This document shows positions 15,901 to 24,889 of a stretch of 36,678 nucleotides of DNA, one piece after another. A model generated the notes under the pieces. The model saw only the letters and a list, made by a program, of their open reading frames with translations. It was not told the DNA's origin and ran no database searches. A program made the position numbers and the translations under genes. Position 1 is the first letter of the stretch. Every line of letters begins with the position of its first letter. Source of the stretch: a bacterium (lineage in GTDB: Bacteria; Desulfobacterota; Binatia; HRBIN30; CADEER01); NCBI GenBank assembly GCA_030430165.1, contig JAUIGL010000063.1:1-36678 (forward strand). The letters are read 5' to 3'.

Positions 15901-16704
15901 CGAGAGCAGGATGACCAGCGCCACCCAGACGACGGCGGCGCGGTAGGCGATGGTCCACGCGTGCGGCGCAGCTTCGTAGAGAACCACGTTGAGCGCCGCC
16001 AGCAACGCGCTCGACGCCGTGATCACCCACAGCAGTCCGCGCCGCTGCCGCAGCGGCCGCTCGGTCGGGAAGCACAGAGTGAGATAGAAGAGGGAGGCCG
16101 GCACGAAGCCTTCGGCGATCGCCAGCAACGTGCGAAAGTGAAAGGAACGGAAATCGGCCAGGCCGATCACCAGGCTGATGCCCCAGCTCAGCGAGAAGAC
16201 GAGAAGCGCATGTGCCGACTTGAGACCCGGTCGCAGGAAGGCGACGAAGAAACCGATGGCGAGCAACGCCAGGCCGTTGACCAGGTAGTTGGCGAACAAT
16301 CCGAACCAATCGCCGACCGAGAAGACCATGACCTCGATCGGCACCTCGACCGTGTCGCTGCCGTCGGAGAAGCGGTAGCGCAGGGTCGCGCCCGCACCGG
16401 CATCGGCGGCCGCCTGGAAGGCCTCGTCGGTGGTCGAGATCGGCCGGCCGTCGATCGCGGTCAGCTGCCACCAATAGGGGATGTCGGCCTTGCGCCCGGT
16501 CCAGGAGGGGAGGTCGATCGGCGCGACGATCCGGTTCTGGCCCATCAGGAAGCCATTGAACGGACGGTCGATCCAGTCGAGGCTGGCGCGGACGCAGACC
16601 GAGGTGACCGCGGCCACTGCGAACAAAAGTGCGCACAGGAGCAGGCGGAATCCGCGGTGATTCCCGTAGCTGCCTGAAATTTCCAATGGTTGCGCGTCGC
16701 CCAT
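12880..16704 (-). CDS. Large membrane hybrid sensor with two histidine kinase cores and a receiver
   Basis: 1274 residues from the ATG at 16704. Order: one membrane helix (about 19-38); an extracytoplasmic PDZ-like segment with TAIDGRPIS (about 45-130); seven or so further membrane helices (about 135-395); a GAF-like domain (about 420-560); a coiled coil; kinase core 1 with His615 in SHELRTPLT and DTGPGIP; a receiver with Asp917 in SDVMMPGPDG and KPF; then kinase core 2 with His1032 in HEINNPVSF and a complete ATPase (DDGSGM, GTGLGLSIV). Both kinases look intact. Core 2 belongs to the NtrB-like HEINNP type usually paired with NtrC-like regulators, matching the downstream gene. An alternative start at 16743 would overlap lnt. 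The signal sensed is unknown. Confidence 0.9.
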   Translation of the reverse strand: MGDAQPLEISGSYGNHRGFRLLLCALLFAVAAVTSVCVRASLDWIDRPFNGFLMGQNRIVAPIDLPSWTGRKADIPYWWQLTAIDGRPISTTDEAFQAAADAGAGATLRYRFSDGSDTVEVPIEVMVFSVGDWFGLFANYLVNGLALLAIGFFVAFLRPGLKSAHALLVFSLSWGISLVIGLADFRSFHFRTLLAIAEGFVPASLFYLTLCFPTERPLRQRRGLLWVITASSALLAALNVVLYEAAPHAWTIAYRAAVVWVALVILLSVRIAWREHRAAEPIAREKLKIVLVGIVAAFALPFLLLGASQLIGADLPLNVVTAGWWIFPATLAYAIVQRDLFQIDVFLRRVATYVALSAAVLLAYAAVLAVSNYIFHNLGLASSPWFALSFSLAVLVAFHPLRDRLQAGVDRLFFRTHFDYAAITQDLSQALNRTLDVEHVADTVADFARRTMSPLNVRLYRAGTHGFELAGREAAEPELRLDAETVAVLAGGHILDAATKLPEATRRDLPPTALILPLRFEDRLEGILALGPKQSGATYGPRDLELLRTLANQTAMALRNAASYERVTELADSLETRVGERTQELQRTQAELRQSNEKLRELDRVKTQFFADASHELRTPLTLVLGPLEELGRKATELTPASRRLVELARANAATLLVLTDTLLDISRLDSGQMQPSLRSEPVRPLVESTTEPFLWLAEQRGVALRTKVDEVGPVHCDRAMLAKILGNLLANALKFTSSGSVEIGAAQRGEQIQFTVADTGPGIPAEELALIFDRYRQVSTAANSSFAGSGIGLALVRELSEAQGGSVSVASEVGSGTTFTVALPAAGAADAGTVAPSSASAELRALAAASRTHIGEAPPARAADGRESILVVDDNAEMLDFVRQVLSADYRVRAVADANQALAALRSAAFDLVISDVMMPGPDGIALCHTLKEDAELARVPLILLTARASIDSKLSGLAAGADDYITKPFHPEELIARAAALLRTRRIEGELRQSHEQLARAYQDLRAAQAQLIHSEKMAALGTLVAGVAHEINNPVSFIHSSIDLISASIEELRETLETRLDDANGSADGLREWSGDGERFDTLLQNAQICKEGAQRAARIVQDLRAFSRPDTDGRQPTDIHASLEQSLRLLQGELKGRVSIQRDYGELPMVVCNAGQIAQVFLNLLANALQAIPDKGKVTLHTSRTGDDVEVEIRDDGSGMAADTVDKIFDPFFTTKEVGKGTGLGLSIVRSLVDAHGGEIRVDSALGKGTTFTVVLPTNGVTHEQLDISA

Positions 16705-16721
16705 GAGCTTCAGGCCTATCG

Positions 16722-18200
16722 ATGTTCGCAAGAAATAGACCATGGCCGGCGGCGTTGTCGATTGTTTCCGGGACCCTGCTGGCGGCCGCCCATCCGCCCC
16801 TGGCGCTGGCCCCGCTGGCCCTGGTGGGGCTGATTCCGCTGTTGCTGGCGATTCGCGGGCGGGGAGCATGGGCCAGATTCGGTCTCGGATGGGTCTGCGG
16901 TGCTTGCTGGTCCTGGCTGATGGTGGGGGTGTGGCTGGCTCCGGCAGCGCGCGTCGCGCTCGATGTCGGACCGCTCGCGGCAGCGGTCGTGGCCCTGGCG
17001 GCGACCCAGATCTACGGCGGCTTGCACGTCGCCTTGTTCGCGCTCGTCCTCGGCCGCGAGCCGCTGCGCGGTCGCTTCGCCGCGCCGCGCGTCGCCGTCT
17101 GCTGGGTTGCGGTCGAGGCGCTGCGCGGCGCGCTGGCGGGAGGGATTCCGTGGGGCCTGCTCGGCCACGCTACCTGGGAGGTGCCGGTGTGGAATCAGGC
17201 GGCGGCGCTCGGCGGTGTGGGGCTGGTGTCGTTCTGGCTGGCTCTGGTCAATGCCGCCCTGGCGCAGGCGCTTGCTCTGCGCGACAAACGCGTGCCGGCG
17301 CTGGCGCTGGCGGCGGTCGTGTTGCTCACCGCGTCCGGCTTCGGCTGGTGGGCGCTGCGGCAACCGGCGCCGTGGCGCGTCGCCGCGGTCGAGGTGGTGC
17401 ACAGCGACTGGCCGCTGCTCGGTGACCGCGACGCCGAACGGCTGGTGCAGCGACTGGTCGACCTCAGCGGACGCGGCGCGGCGGAGATGACGGTATGGCC
17501 GGAGGCGTCGCTGCGCTGGCCGCCGTCGCGCCGGCCGGAGATGGCCAATCTCCTGTACCGCTGGTCGCGCGACCAGCGCCGCGACTTGTTGTTCGGAGCG
17601 CCGCGCGCCGGTGTCGGCGGGACCTACAATTCGGTCTTTCGCGTCTCCGCCGACGATCCGGAAGTCGTCGACTTTCGCGACAAGCGCCGGCTGGTGCCGC
17701 TGGCCGAGCTGCCCTGGGGCGGTGTGCCATGGCGCGGCGGTGAGTTCCAAGTGGGCGAGTCGGCGCCGACCCTCGACGCCGGCGGTCGCGCGGTTGGTGT
17801 TCTGGTGTGCTTCGAGTCGCTGTTTCCCGAGCTCGCGTTCTTCGAAGAAGCGGACTTTCTGTTGAACCCGAGCAACGACGTGCGCGTCGGTCGCGGCGCC
17901 GAGCAGCAGGCGGCGATGGCGGTGTTTCGCGCGATCGAGAACGGGCGCTCTCTGCTCCGCGTCGCCAACGCTGGGCCGAGCATGCTGGTCGACCCGCGCG
18001 GCCGTATCCTGGCGACGGCGAGAGGCTGGGGGTCTTCGGTCTGGGAGGTGCCGCTGGCGACGCGGCGGCCGCTGCAGTGGCGATGGTCGAGCTGGGCGCG
18101 AACGCTGCTTCCCGAACGGATCGCCGGCGTCGGTTGGTTCGGACTCGGATGTATGTTGGCCGCGGTGCCGCTCGTCGCGCGGCGCTGGCTGCGACCCTGA
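16722..18200 (+). CDS. lnt: Apolipoprotein N-acyltransferase
   Basis: Transfers the third acyl chain to the N-terminal cysteine of lipoproteins in the inner membrane, the last step of lipoprotein maturation (EC 2.3.1.269). 492 residues. The N-terminal half has about six membrane helices, starting AAAHPPLALAPLALVGLIPLL. The nitrilase-like periplasmic domain (about 215-445) has the expected triad: Glu261 in VWPEASLRWP, Lys321 in FRDKRRLVPLAELPWG and Cys363 in VLVCFESLFPE. A C-terminal helix is at about 470-487. Start ATG at 16722 lies only 17 bp from the divergent sensor-kinase start, so each promoter must overlap the other gene's 5' end. Its presence supports a Gram-negative envelope; a lipobox protein is encoded at 35930. 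Confidence 0.93.
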   Translation: MFARNRPWPAALSIVSGTLLAAAHPPLALAPLALVGLIPLLLAIRGRGAWARFGLGWVCGACWSWLMVGVWLAPAARVALDVGPLAAAVVALAATQIYGGLHVALFALVLGREPLRGRFAAPRVAVCWVAVEALRGALAGGIPWGLLGHATWEVPVWNQAAALGGVGLVSFWLALVNAALAQALALRDKRVPALALAAVVLLTASGFGWWALRQPAPWRVAAVEVVHSDWPLLGDRDAERLVQRLVDLSGRGAAEMTVWPEASLRWPPSRRPEMANLLYRWSRDQRRDLLFGAPRAGVGGTYNSVFRVSADDPEVVDFRDKRRLVPLAELPWGGVPWRGGEFQVGESAPTLDAGGRAVGVLVCFESLFPELAFFEEADFLLNPSNDVRVGRGAEQQAAMAVFRAIENGRSLLRVANAGPSMLVDPRGRILATARGWGSSVWEVPLATRRPLQWRWSSWARTLLPERIAGVGWFGLGCMLAAVPLVARRWLRP

Positions 18201-18202
18201 AC

Positions 18203-18221
18203 GTTCGTACCCGGTGCGAAC
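18203..18221. repeat. GTTCG...GGTGCGAAC palindromic motif, copy 1
   Basis: 19-nt motif with GTTCG and CGAAC ends (6-bp inverted ends if flanks are counted), lying 2 bp after the lnt stop. A 20-nt relative with the same GGTGCGAAC end occurs at 19649-19668, again behind a gene. Could be a weak terminator stem or a regulator site. Confidence 0.35.
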
Positions 18222-18276
18222 GAAGGTGCGGGGTTTTGGTTCGGCAGCAAAATCGCGACTCTTCTCGCCCTCACTG

Positions 18277-18307
18277 TTGAACGACGACGCGCTCGGGCAT
18301 GTACATT
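18277..18307 (+). promoter_or_regulatory. Possible promoter of the calcium-binding secreted protein gene
   Basis: TTGAAC (18277-18282) matches a -35 box well. A -10 candidate is TACATT (18302-18307; spacer 19) or TGTACA (18300-18305; spacer 17). It lies 58 bp before the chosen start codon, in the only AT-richer part of the gap. Weak evidence in GC-rich DNA. Confidence 0.25.
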
Positions 18308-18364
18308 GCTTCGGATCTCGGTCGGGGCAGTGTGTCGATTGCGAGTCGGCGGGGTAGGTTTCCA

Positions 18365-19621
18365 ATGAACGGTTGTAGACGATGGATCGAGAGCGCGGCG
18401 TTGCTGCTCAGCTTGAGCGTTGCGGCGACGCAGGCGCAGGGGTGGTGTATCGGTGCGCCGCTGGGGCCCGACGGTTCGCCGGTGGTCGCGCCGGTGCTCG
18501 ACGTCGATGGCGACGGACTCAACTCGCTTCAGGAAGCGTTCGTCGGCACCGATCCGGAAAATCCGGACAGCGACGGCGACGGGATTATCGATGCCTTCGA
18601 GGTGATCGACGGAGTGCGCAACCTGGATCGCCCGTCGCTGTTCTCGGCGGAGCGCTACGCCGACCCCAACGACCCCGAGAACCGCCAGATCGTCGTTCTC
18701 GAGGGAACCAGCCTGTTTCGCAGCAACCGCCAGGTCGGCGCTGCCTGGGTGAACGTGGTCGACACCGGCCGCCGCCGCCTGGTGCGCCAGTCGGCGTTGC
18801 GCGGCAACAATCAGAACCGGATCGCGCTGCGTCTGCCGAACGGTCGCGCGCGGCGCTTTCTCGGCGACTTGCCGTCGACTCTGTTCGTGCGCACCTTTGG
18901 CCGGCGAACCACCAATCGCCTCGAGCTGCAGCCGATGGAGATCGATTGCCCGTCACCGAAGCTGATGGGTGCGGCGCTGATTCGACTCAACGCCGAGATC
19001 GACGGCACCATCGAGACCTTCGAGTACATCGGCATCGGCGGCTGCGGTCTGATCGAGCGCATCAACCAGCGCGAGGTCGCGACGACCGTGGTGCTCACCA
19101 ACCACGGGCTGCCGATCGGCGACGACTACCGCTTTCGCCTCGAGGGCGCCGGTCGCGGTGTGCCGCTGATCGGCTCGCGCATTCTGACGCCGGTGCGCCC
19201 GCGCATCGTCGCCGACAACCTGAATCCGATCCCCGAGGGTTTCGACGAGGTGCGCGTGGGCGATCGCCTGTCGATCGTGCGCGGCAACGACGCGGTTCAA
19301 CCGCAGCAGATCATTTGGGTCGAAGGGCTGACCGCCGACCTGACGATTCCCGAGTCCGACCTCGCCGAGGACCACGACGGCGACGGCATCTCCTCGGCGA
19401 CCGAGATTCGCGACGGCACCGACCCGCTGGTCTACGACACCGATCGCGACGGCCTGCACGACGGCGTCGAACGCCGCCTGCCGTTCAGCGCCAACGATCC
19501 CGACAGTGACGACGACGGCATCTCCGACTTCGACGAGCTCGAGTCGGTGCTGCCGGCCGAGCCGCTGCAGTGGTGGGCGCCGTCGACACGCCAGCAACGG
19601 CGCCGCGCGGCGCGCCGCTGA
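18365..19621 (+). CDS. Secreted protein with thrombospondin-type-3-like calcium-binding motifs
   Basis: 418 residues from the ATG at 18365, chosen because it begins a clear signal peptide (MNGCRRW, hydrophobic core, cleavage after TQA). An in-frame ATG 66 bp upstream would add a non-signal extension. DxDxDG loops occur at both ends: DVDGDGLNSLQE (46-57) and PDSDGDGIIDAFE (67-79), then in the C-terminal quarter DHDGDGISS, DTDRDGLHDG and DSDDDGISDFDE. These resemble TSP3/EF-hand-like repeats that bind Ca2+ in extracellular proteins. The middle of about 230 residues is unrecognised and may be a beta-rich domain. No cell-wall anchor or sorting tail is visible. Probably exported and structural or adhesive; the role is inferred. 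Confidence 0.8.
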   Translation: MNGCRRWIESAALLLSLSVAATQAQGWCIGAPLGPDGSPVVAPVLDVDGDGLNSLQEAFVGTDPENPDSDGDGIIDAFEVIDGVRNLDRPSLFSAERYADPNDPENRQIVVLEGTSLFRSNRQVGAAWVNVVDTGRRRLVRQSALRGNNQNRIALRLPNGRARRFLGDLPSTLFVRTFGRRTTNRLELQPMEIDCPSPKLMGAALIRLNAEIDGTIETFEYIGIGGCGLIERINQREVATTVVLTNHGLPIGDDYRFRLEGAGRGVPLIGSRILTPVRPRIVADNLNPIPEGFDEVRVGDRLSIVRGNDAVQPQQIIWVEGLTADLTIPESDLAEDHDGDGISSATEIRDGTDPLVYDTDRDGLHDGVERRLPFSANDPDSDDDGISDFDELESVLPAEPLQWWAPSTRQQRRRAARR

Positions 19622-19648
19622 TCATCCGCGGCGGCGCCGCGGCAGTTG

Positions 19649-19668
19649 GTTCGGACTCTGGTGCGAAC
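19649..19668. repeat. GTTCG...GGTGCGAAC palindromic motif, copy 2
   Basis: 20-nt relative of the motif at 18203-18221. With the next base on each side it has 6-bp inverted ends GGTTCG/CGAACC. It lies 27 bp after the stop of the calcium-binding protein, in a 253-bp gap where I see no gene and no confident promoter. Confidence 0.35.
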
Positions 19669-19874
19669 CTTCGATCTACTCGAGAACCCGCCTGGAAACA
19701 GTGGGTTGCGGCCTGCGCGAGCTGCGCGCCGGCGTTCCCGGTGCGAAGCACGCGGGCCGGTCGGAGGTTTGGTCGTCGGTCCCGGTCCCGGCGAACCTGG
19801 TGGCACGCTTCTTCCTCTATGCGAGTGCAGCGTTCTTCAGAGAACAGCACTCGAATCCGGAAAGGAGCAGGAAG

Positions 19875-20348
19875 ATGATGAGGACGAAGATGGTAGGAGT
19901 GACCGCGCTGGCGCTGCTGGCGACGGCGACGATGGCGACGGCGCAGCTCGAGGTAGGCGAGGGTGCGCGCGACAAGGCCGATTTGATTCGCGAGGTCGAA
20001 CCGCAACCGCCCACGTTCCCGGTGAACTCTGCGATCGTGCTGACCAACCCGTACGGCCGCCGCGGCGAGTTCAAGATCGAGCTCTACGACCACGACGGCA
20101 ACGTCGCCGGCGGCGGCAGCGTGGTCGTCGCGCCGCGCGCCCTGGAGGTGGTTTGGGTCTCGACCCTGCTCAACGACGGCATCGAGAACTTCGTCGGCTG
20201 GGGATTGGCCAAGAGTACCCACGCCCTCGAGTGCAATGCCTATCTCGCCGGCATCGGAGTGACCGAGCTACCGGTGAAGGAACAGCGCCTGCGCAACACC
20301 GACGCCCGCTCGCGCCGCAAGCTGTTTTCTCTCTTGGCCGCATACTGA
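19875..20348 (+). CDS. Small secreted protein of unknown function
   Basis: 157 residues. The ATG at 19875 has AAGGAG 7 nt upstream and begins a signal peptide (MMRTKMVGV, hydrophobic core, cleavage after ATA). The mature part of about 135 residues contains VNSAIVLTNPYGRRGEFKIELYDHDGNVAGGG, which reads like two beta strands of an immunoglobulin-like or DUF-type sandwich, then VVVAPRALEVVWVSTLL. One cysteine only, no membrane anchor. I do not recognise a family. It follows the calcium-binding secreted protein on the same strand at 253 bp, so shared function is possible but not shown. Its last codons and stop lie within a perfect 19-bp hairpin. Confidence 0.78.
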   Translation: MMRTKMVGVTALALLATATMATAQLEVGEGARDKADLIREVEPQPPTFPVNSAIVLTNPYGRRGEFKIELYDHDGNVAGGGSVVVAPRALEVVWVSTLLNDGIENFVGWGLAKSTHALECNAYLAGIGVTELPVKEQRLRNTDARSRRKLFSLLAAY

Positions 20349-20376
20349 GCGGCCAAGGGCCGCTCAGTATGCGGCC
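20336..20376 (+). terminator. Perfect 19-bp hairpin containing the secreted-protein stop codon
   Basis: Arms 20336-20354 and 20358-20376 are exact reverse complements with loop AAG. The TGA stop (20346-20348) sits in the middle of the left arm. No T-run follows. This is the same design as 11412-11448: a gene end mirrored after a 3-nt loop. Confidence 0.6.
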
Positions 20377-20500
20377 AGGGTACGGGGTACCGGGTACGGG
20401 GTACGGGTTGGCTCTCCCGTACCCCGTGGGCCGTACCCTAGCGGCCGAAGGCCGCCCGTACCCCGTAGGCCGTACCCCGTACCCAGCATCCCGTGCTACT
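20377..20500. repeat. GTACGGGGTAC word repeats in inverted orientation
   Basis: The left block 20379-20408 is made of GGGTAC(C)GGG words. The right blocks 20417-20436 and 20457-20483 carry the reverse complement, CCGTACCCCGTA, several times. Between them lies a small perfect hairpin, GCGGCC-GAA-GGCCGC (20441-20455), whose stem word also forms the loop-proximal end of the upstream hairpin. No gene is supported here; tilS starts 10 bp after the block. Confidence 0.6.
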
Positions 20501-20509
20501 GTGCACGGG

Positions 20510-21865
20510 ATGCTCCACTCTCTCGCATCGCTGGTCGGGGTGGTTCGCGGTACCGTCGATCGCCATCGCATGATCGAGCGCGGCGACCGGGTGTTGGTCG
20601 CGGTCTCGGGCGGTGCCGACTCGGTCGGGCTCGCTTTGGTGTTGCGCGAGCTGAGCGCCAAGCTCGACTTCGAGCTGTTGGTGGCGCATGTGAACCACGG
20701 CCTGCGCGGCTCGGCTGGCGACCGCGACCAGCAGGTTGCGGCGGCTGCTGCCGAGGGGTTGGGCTTGCCTTTCGTCGCCGTCGGAGTGGCTGTCGAGCCC
20801 GGCGGCAACCTCGAGGCGCGCGCGCGTGAGCTGCGCTACGCGGCTCTGCTCGAGCTCGCCGCGGCGCATGGGTGCGCCGCGGTCGCCACCGGGCATACCC
20901 GCGACGACCAGGCCGAGACCTTCCTGATGCGGCTGTTGCGCGGCGCCGGCGCGCGCGGCCTGAGCGCGATCCACCCCGCGCGCGACGACGGTGTGATTCG
21001 GCCTTTGCTGGACTGCGACCGCGCGGCGGTCGCGGCGGTCGTCGGCGATGCCGGGCTCGAGACCTGTGTCGACGAGATGAACCAGGACCCCCGCTTCCTG
21101 CGCACCCGGATCCGCGCCGAGGTCCTGCCGCTGCTGCGCCAGCTCAATCCGGAGATCGCCGCGATCCTCGCCCGCGATGCCGAGCATGCCCGGGCGGCGG
21201 CGGCGGTGGTCGACGACTGGGTCGAAGAGCGATTGGCGGCGATCGACGACGGTCTCGACATCGAGCTGCTGGCGGCGCTCGACGCGCCGGCGCGGAGCGT
21301 TCTGCTGCGCGCCTGGATCGAGACCGAGACTGGCCAGGGCCAGGTCGGCTCGAAGCAGGTCGGGCTGGTCGAGCGGCTCGCCGGGCGTTCCGCCGCCGGG
21401 CGATTGGCCGACCTCGGTGGCGACTGGCTGGTCGAGCGGTCGGGGGAGCGGTTGCACATCCGCCAGACGCGACCGGCAGTTGCCTTCGCGCCGCTACCCC
21501 TGCCCGCCGAGGGCCGCCTCGAGTTGCCCGGTGGATGGGTCGTTTCGAGCCGGCCGAGCGAGGCTCTCGATTTTGCGGACGCTGGTCGTTGGAGCTTCGT
21601 TTGCGACCGCGACAAATGCTCCGATCTGACGGTTCGCCGGATCCGCCCGGGCGAGCGGATCCAGCCCCAGGGCTTCGACCGAAGCAAGAAGATCTCGCGC
21701 ATTCTCGCTGAGAACCGGGTGGCCCGCAGCCTCCGGCCGGGTTATCCGGTGGTTGCCTGCGCGGGCGAGGTTTTGTGGGTTCCCGGGCTCGCCGCCAGTC
21801 GTCGTTTCGCGCTCGACCCCGCCAGCAAGCGGGCCCTGGTTCTCAGGGCCGAGAAACCATCGTAG
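20510..21865 (+). CDS. tilS: tRNA(Ile)-lysidine synthase
   Basis: Converts the wobble cytidine of tRNA-Ile(CAU) to lysidine using ATP and lysine, so that AUA is read as isoleucine (EC 6.3.4.19). 451 residues. The PP-loop SGGADS is at 33-38, followed by VAHVNHGLRG, ATGHTRDDQAETFLMRLLRG and DPRFLRTRIRAEVLP, all family hallmarks. The C-terminal domain ends with VRRIRPGERIQPQGF.RSKKISRIL, the tRNA-recognition TilS C domain. Start ATG at 20510; an in-frame GTG 9 bp upstream is possible and no good ribosome site is visible. It precedes ftsH by 132 bp, a common neighbour. Cytoplasmic. Confidence 0.93.
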   Translation: MLHSLASLVGVVRGTVDRHRMIERGDRVLVAVSGGADSVGLALVLRELSAKLDFELLVAHVNHGLRGSAGDRDQQVAAAAAEGLGLPFVAVGVAVEPGGNLEARARELRYAALLELAAAHGCAAVATGHTRDDQAETFLMRLLRGAGARGLSAIHPARDDGVIRPLLDCDRAAVAAVVGDAGLETCVDEMNQDPRFLRTRIRAEVLPLLRQLNPEIAAILARDAEHARAAAAVVDDWVEERLAAIDDGLDIELLAALDAPARSVLLRAWIETETGQGQVGSKQVGLVERLAGRSAAGRLADLGGDWLVERSGERLHIRQTRPAVAFAPLPLPAEGRLELPGGWVVSSRPSEALDFADAGRWSFVCDRDKCSDLTVRRIRPGERIQPQGFDRSKKISRILAENRVARSLRPGYPVVACAGEVLWVPGLAASRRFALDPASKRALVLRAEKPS

Positions 21866-21997
21866 GTCGCCAGTGGACGCGCGCACATCGGTCTTGCGGC
21901 TGAGTCCGAAGCGGGCTCGTAATGTTGCTCGGAGTTCCCGTTGCCGGGGCAAGGGCCCCATGATACCTTTCTCTACTGAGAATTCTCCGAGGGAGTC

Positions 21998-23836
<1,839 letters not shown>

Positions 23837-23860
23837 GATCGCCGCGGGGCAGCTCCGAGG

Positions 23861-24027
23861 TAGAGGCCTGGCCGAAAAGTGGTCTTCTGCTGCGAATCGC
23901 CATCCATCCTCGATCGCTGCGTCGCCGAACGCTCGACGTATCGCCGGATACGACGTCGCATTCGGCTCCTTGCCCTCGAGGCGGCTGCCGATTCTCGCGA
24001 CGAAGCCACCTTGCGGCCAGGCCTCTA
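23861..24027. mobile_element. 167-bp imperfect palindrome, MITE-like
   Basis: The ends are perfect 14-bp inverted repeats, TAGAGGCCTGGCCG (23861-23874) and its complement (24014-24027). The arms remain roughly 70 percent matched with small gaps to the centre, where CGTATC-GCCG-GATACG (23937-23952) closes the fold. The centre of the outer ends and of the inner stem coincide. Both ends carry TA, which could be a target duplication as made by IS630/Tc1-type transposases. No transposase is encoded. It fills most of the 291-bp gap between ftsH and cdaA; the rest (23837-23860, 24028-24127) shows nothing clear. It may instead be a structured RNA. Confidence 0.5.
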
Positions 24028-24127
24028 GACGACGCGACCCGGGCGGGCGCACGCCTGCGCGGGAGCAGGTGCCGCGCGGCGACGTTGCTCGGCCGGGTGA
24101 TCCGGCCCGCTGTGCGGTGGTGACGCC

Positions 24128-24874
24128 GTGCAGGACCTGATTGCCAACTTTCGGCTGCAGGACGCAGTCGACATTCTGGTAATCGCGTTCCTCGTCTACC
24201 AGACCCTCGACCTGATCCGTGGAACTCGAGCGGCGCGCATGCTGCTCGGGCTCGGCGTCGTCTTTCTGGTCTTCCTGTCCTCGCAGTTTCTCGACCTGTA
24301 CACGGTCAACTGGGTCCTCGACAATTTCCTGAGCTCGATCTTCATCGTCATCGTCGTCATCTTCCAGAACGACATCCGCCGGGCTTTGACCCAGGTCGGC
24401 ACCGGAACCTTCTTCGGCAGCGAGGCCAACCTGCAGAGCAGCGACATCGACGAGGTGGTGCGCGCCGCGGTGACCATGGCGACGCGCCGCATCGGCGGCT
24501 TGATCGTCTTCGAGCGCGACGTCGGCCTCACCGAGTACATCCAATCCGGGACCAAGATCGACTCCAACATCAACCGCGAGCTCATCATCAGCATCTTTCA
24601 GACCAGCTCGCCGATCCACGACGGCGCCATCATTCTCAGTGTCCGCCGCATCGCCGCCGCCGGCTGCTTCCTGCCCCTCACCACCAACCCCAACGTCAGC
24701 AAGGCGCTCGGCACCCGGCATCGCGCCGGCATCGGCATGACCGAGGACACGGATGCGGTGGTGCTGGTGATCTCGGAAGAGGACGGGCGCATCTCGCTGA
24801 TCATCGACGGGCGGATGACGCGCGACCTCGACGCCGCCAACCTGCGCGACAGGCTCGAAAAGCTGCTGGTGTAG
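24128..24874 (+). CDS. cdaA: Diadenylate cyclase CdaA (c-di-AMP synthase)
   Basis: Makes cyclic di-AMP from two ATP at the membrane. 248 residues. Three hydrophobic helices fall in the first 80 residues, then the DAC domain with the two diagnostic motifs: DGA at 165-167 (SPIHDGAIIL) and RHR at 197-199 (ALGTRHRAGIG). A coiled C-terminal end follows (RDLDAANLRDRLEKLL). GTG start at 24128. It is followed after 15 bp by a YbbR-domain gene and glmM, the classical cdaA-cdaR-glmM operon in which CdaR and GlmM modulate the cyclase. In Gram-positives c-di-AMP controls K+ and osmolyte transport and wall homeostasis. The same role here is inferred. Confidence 0.95.
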   Translation: MQDLIANFRLQDAVDILVIAFLVYQTLDLIRGTRAARMLLGLGVVFLVFLSSQFLDLYTVNWVLDNFLSSIFIVIVVIFQNDIRRALTQVGTGTFFGSEANLQSSDIDEVVRAAVTMATRRIGGLIVFERDVGLTEYIQSGTKIDSNINRELIISIFQTSSPIHDGAIILSVRRIAAAGCFLPLTTNPNVSKALGTRHRAGIGMTEDTDAVVLVISEEDGRISLIIDGRMTRDLDAANLRDRLEKLLV

Positions 24875-24889
24875 GAACGGAGCGTACGA

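Noticed and set aside
13579..16677. Long plus-strand open frame of about 1030 codons opposite the sensor kinase
   Set aside because: Its composition is Arg/Gly/Gln/His-rich without domains, while the minus strand encodes recognisable kinase, receiver and membrane segments; it is a GC-driven shadow.
16704..16743. Sensor kinase start at 16743 instead of 16704
   Set aside because: It would overlap the first codons of lnt, and the recognisable protein begins near 16704; kept only as an alternative.
21941..21969. ftsH promoter (TTGCCG with TACCTT, 17-bp spacer)
   Set aside because: The -10 match is only three of six and the region is small; not strong enough to list as a feature.
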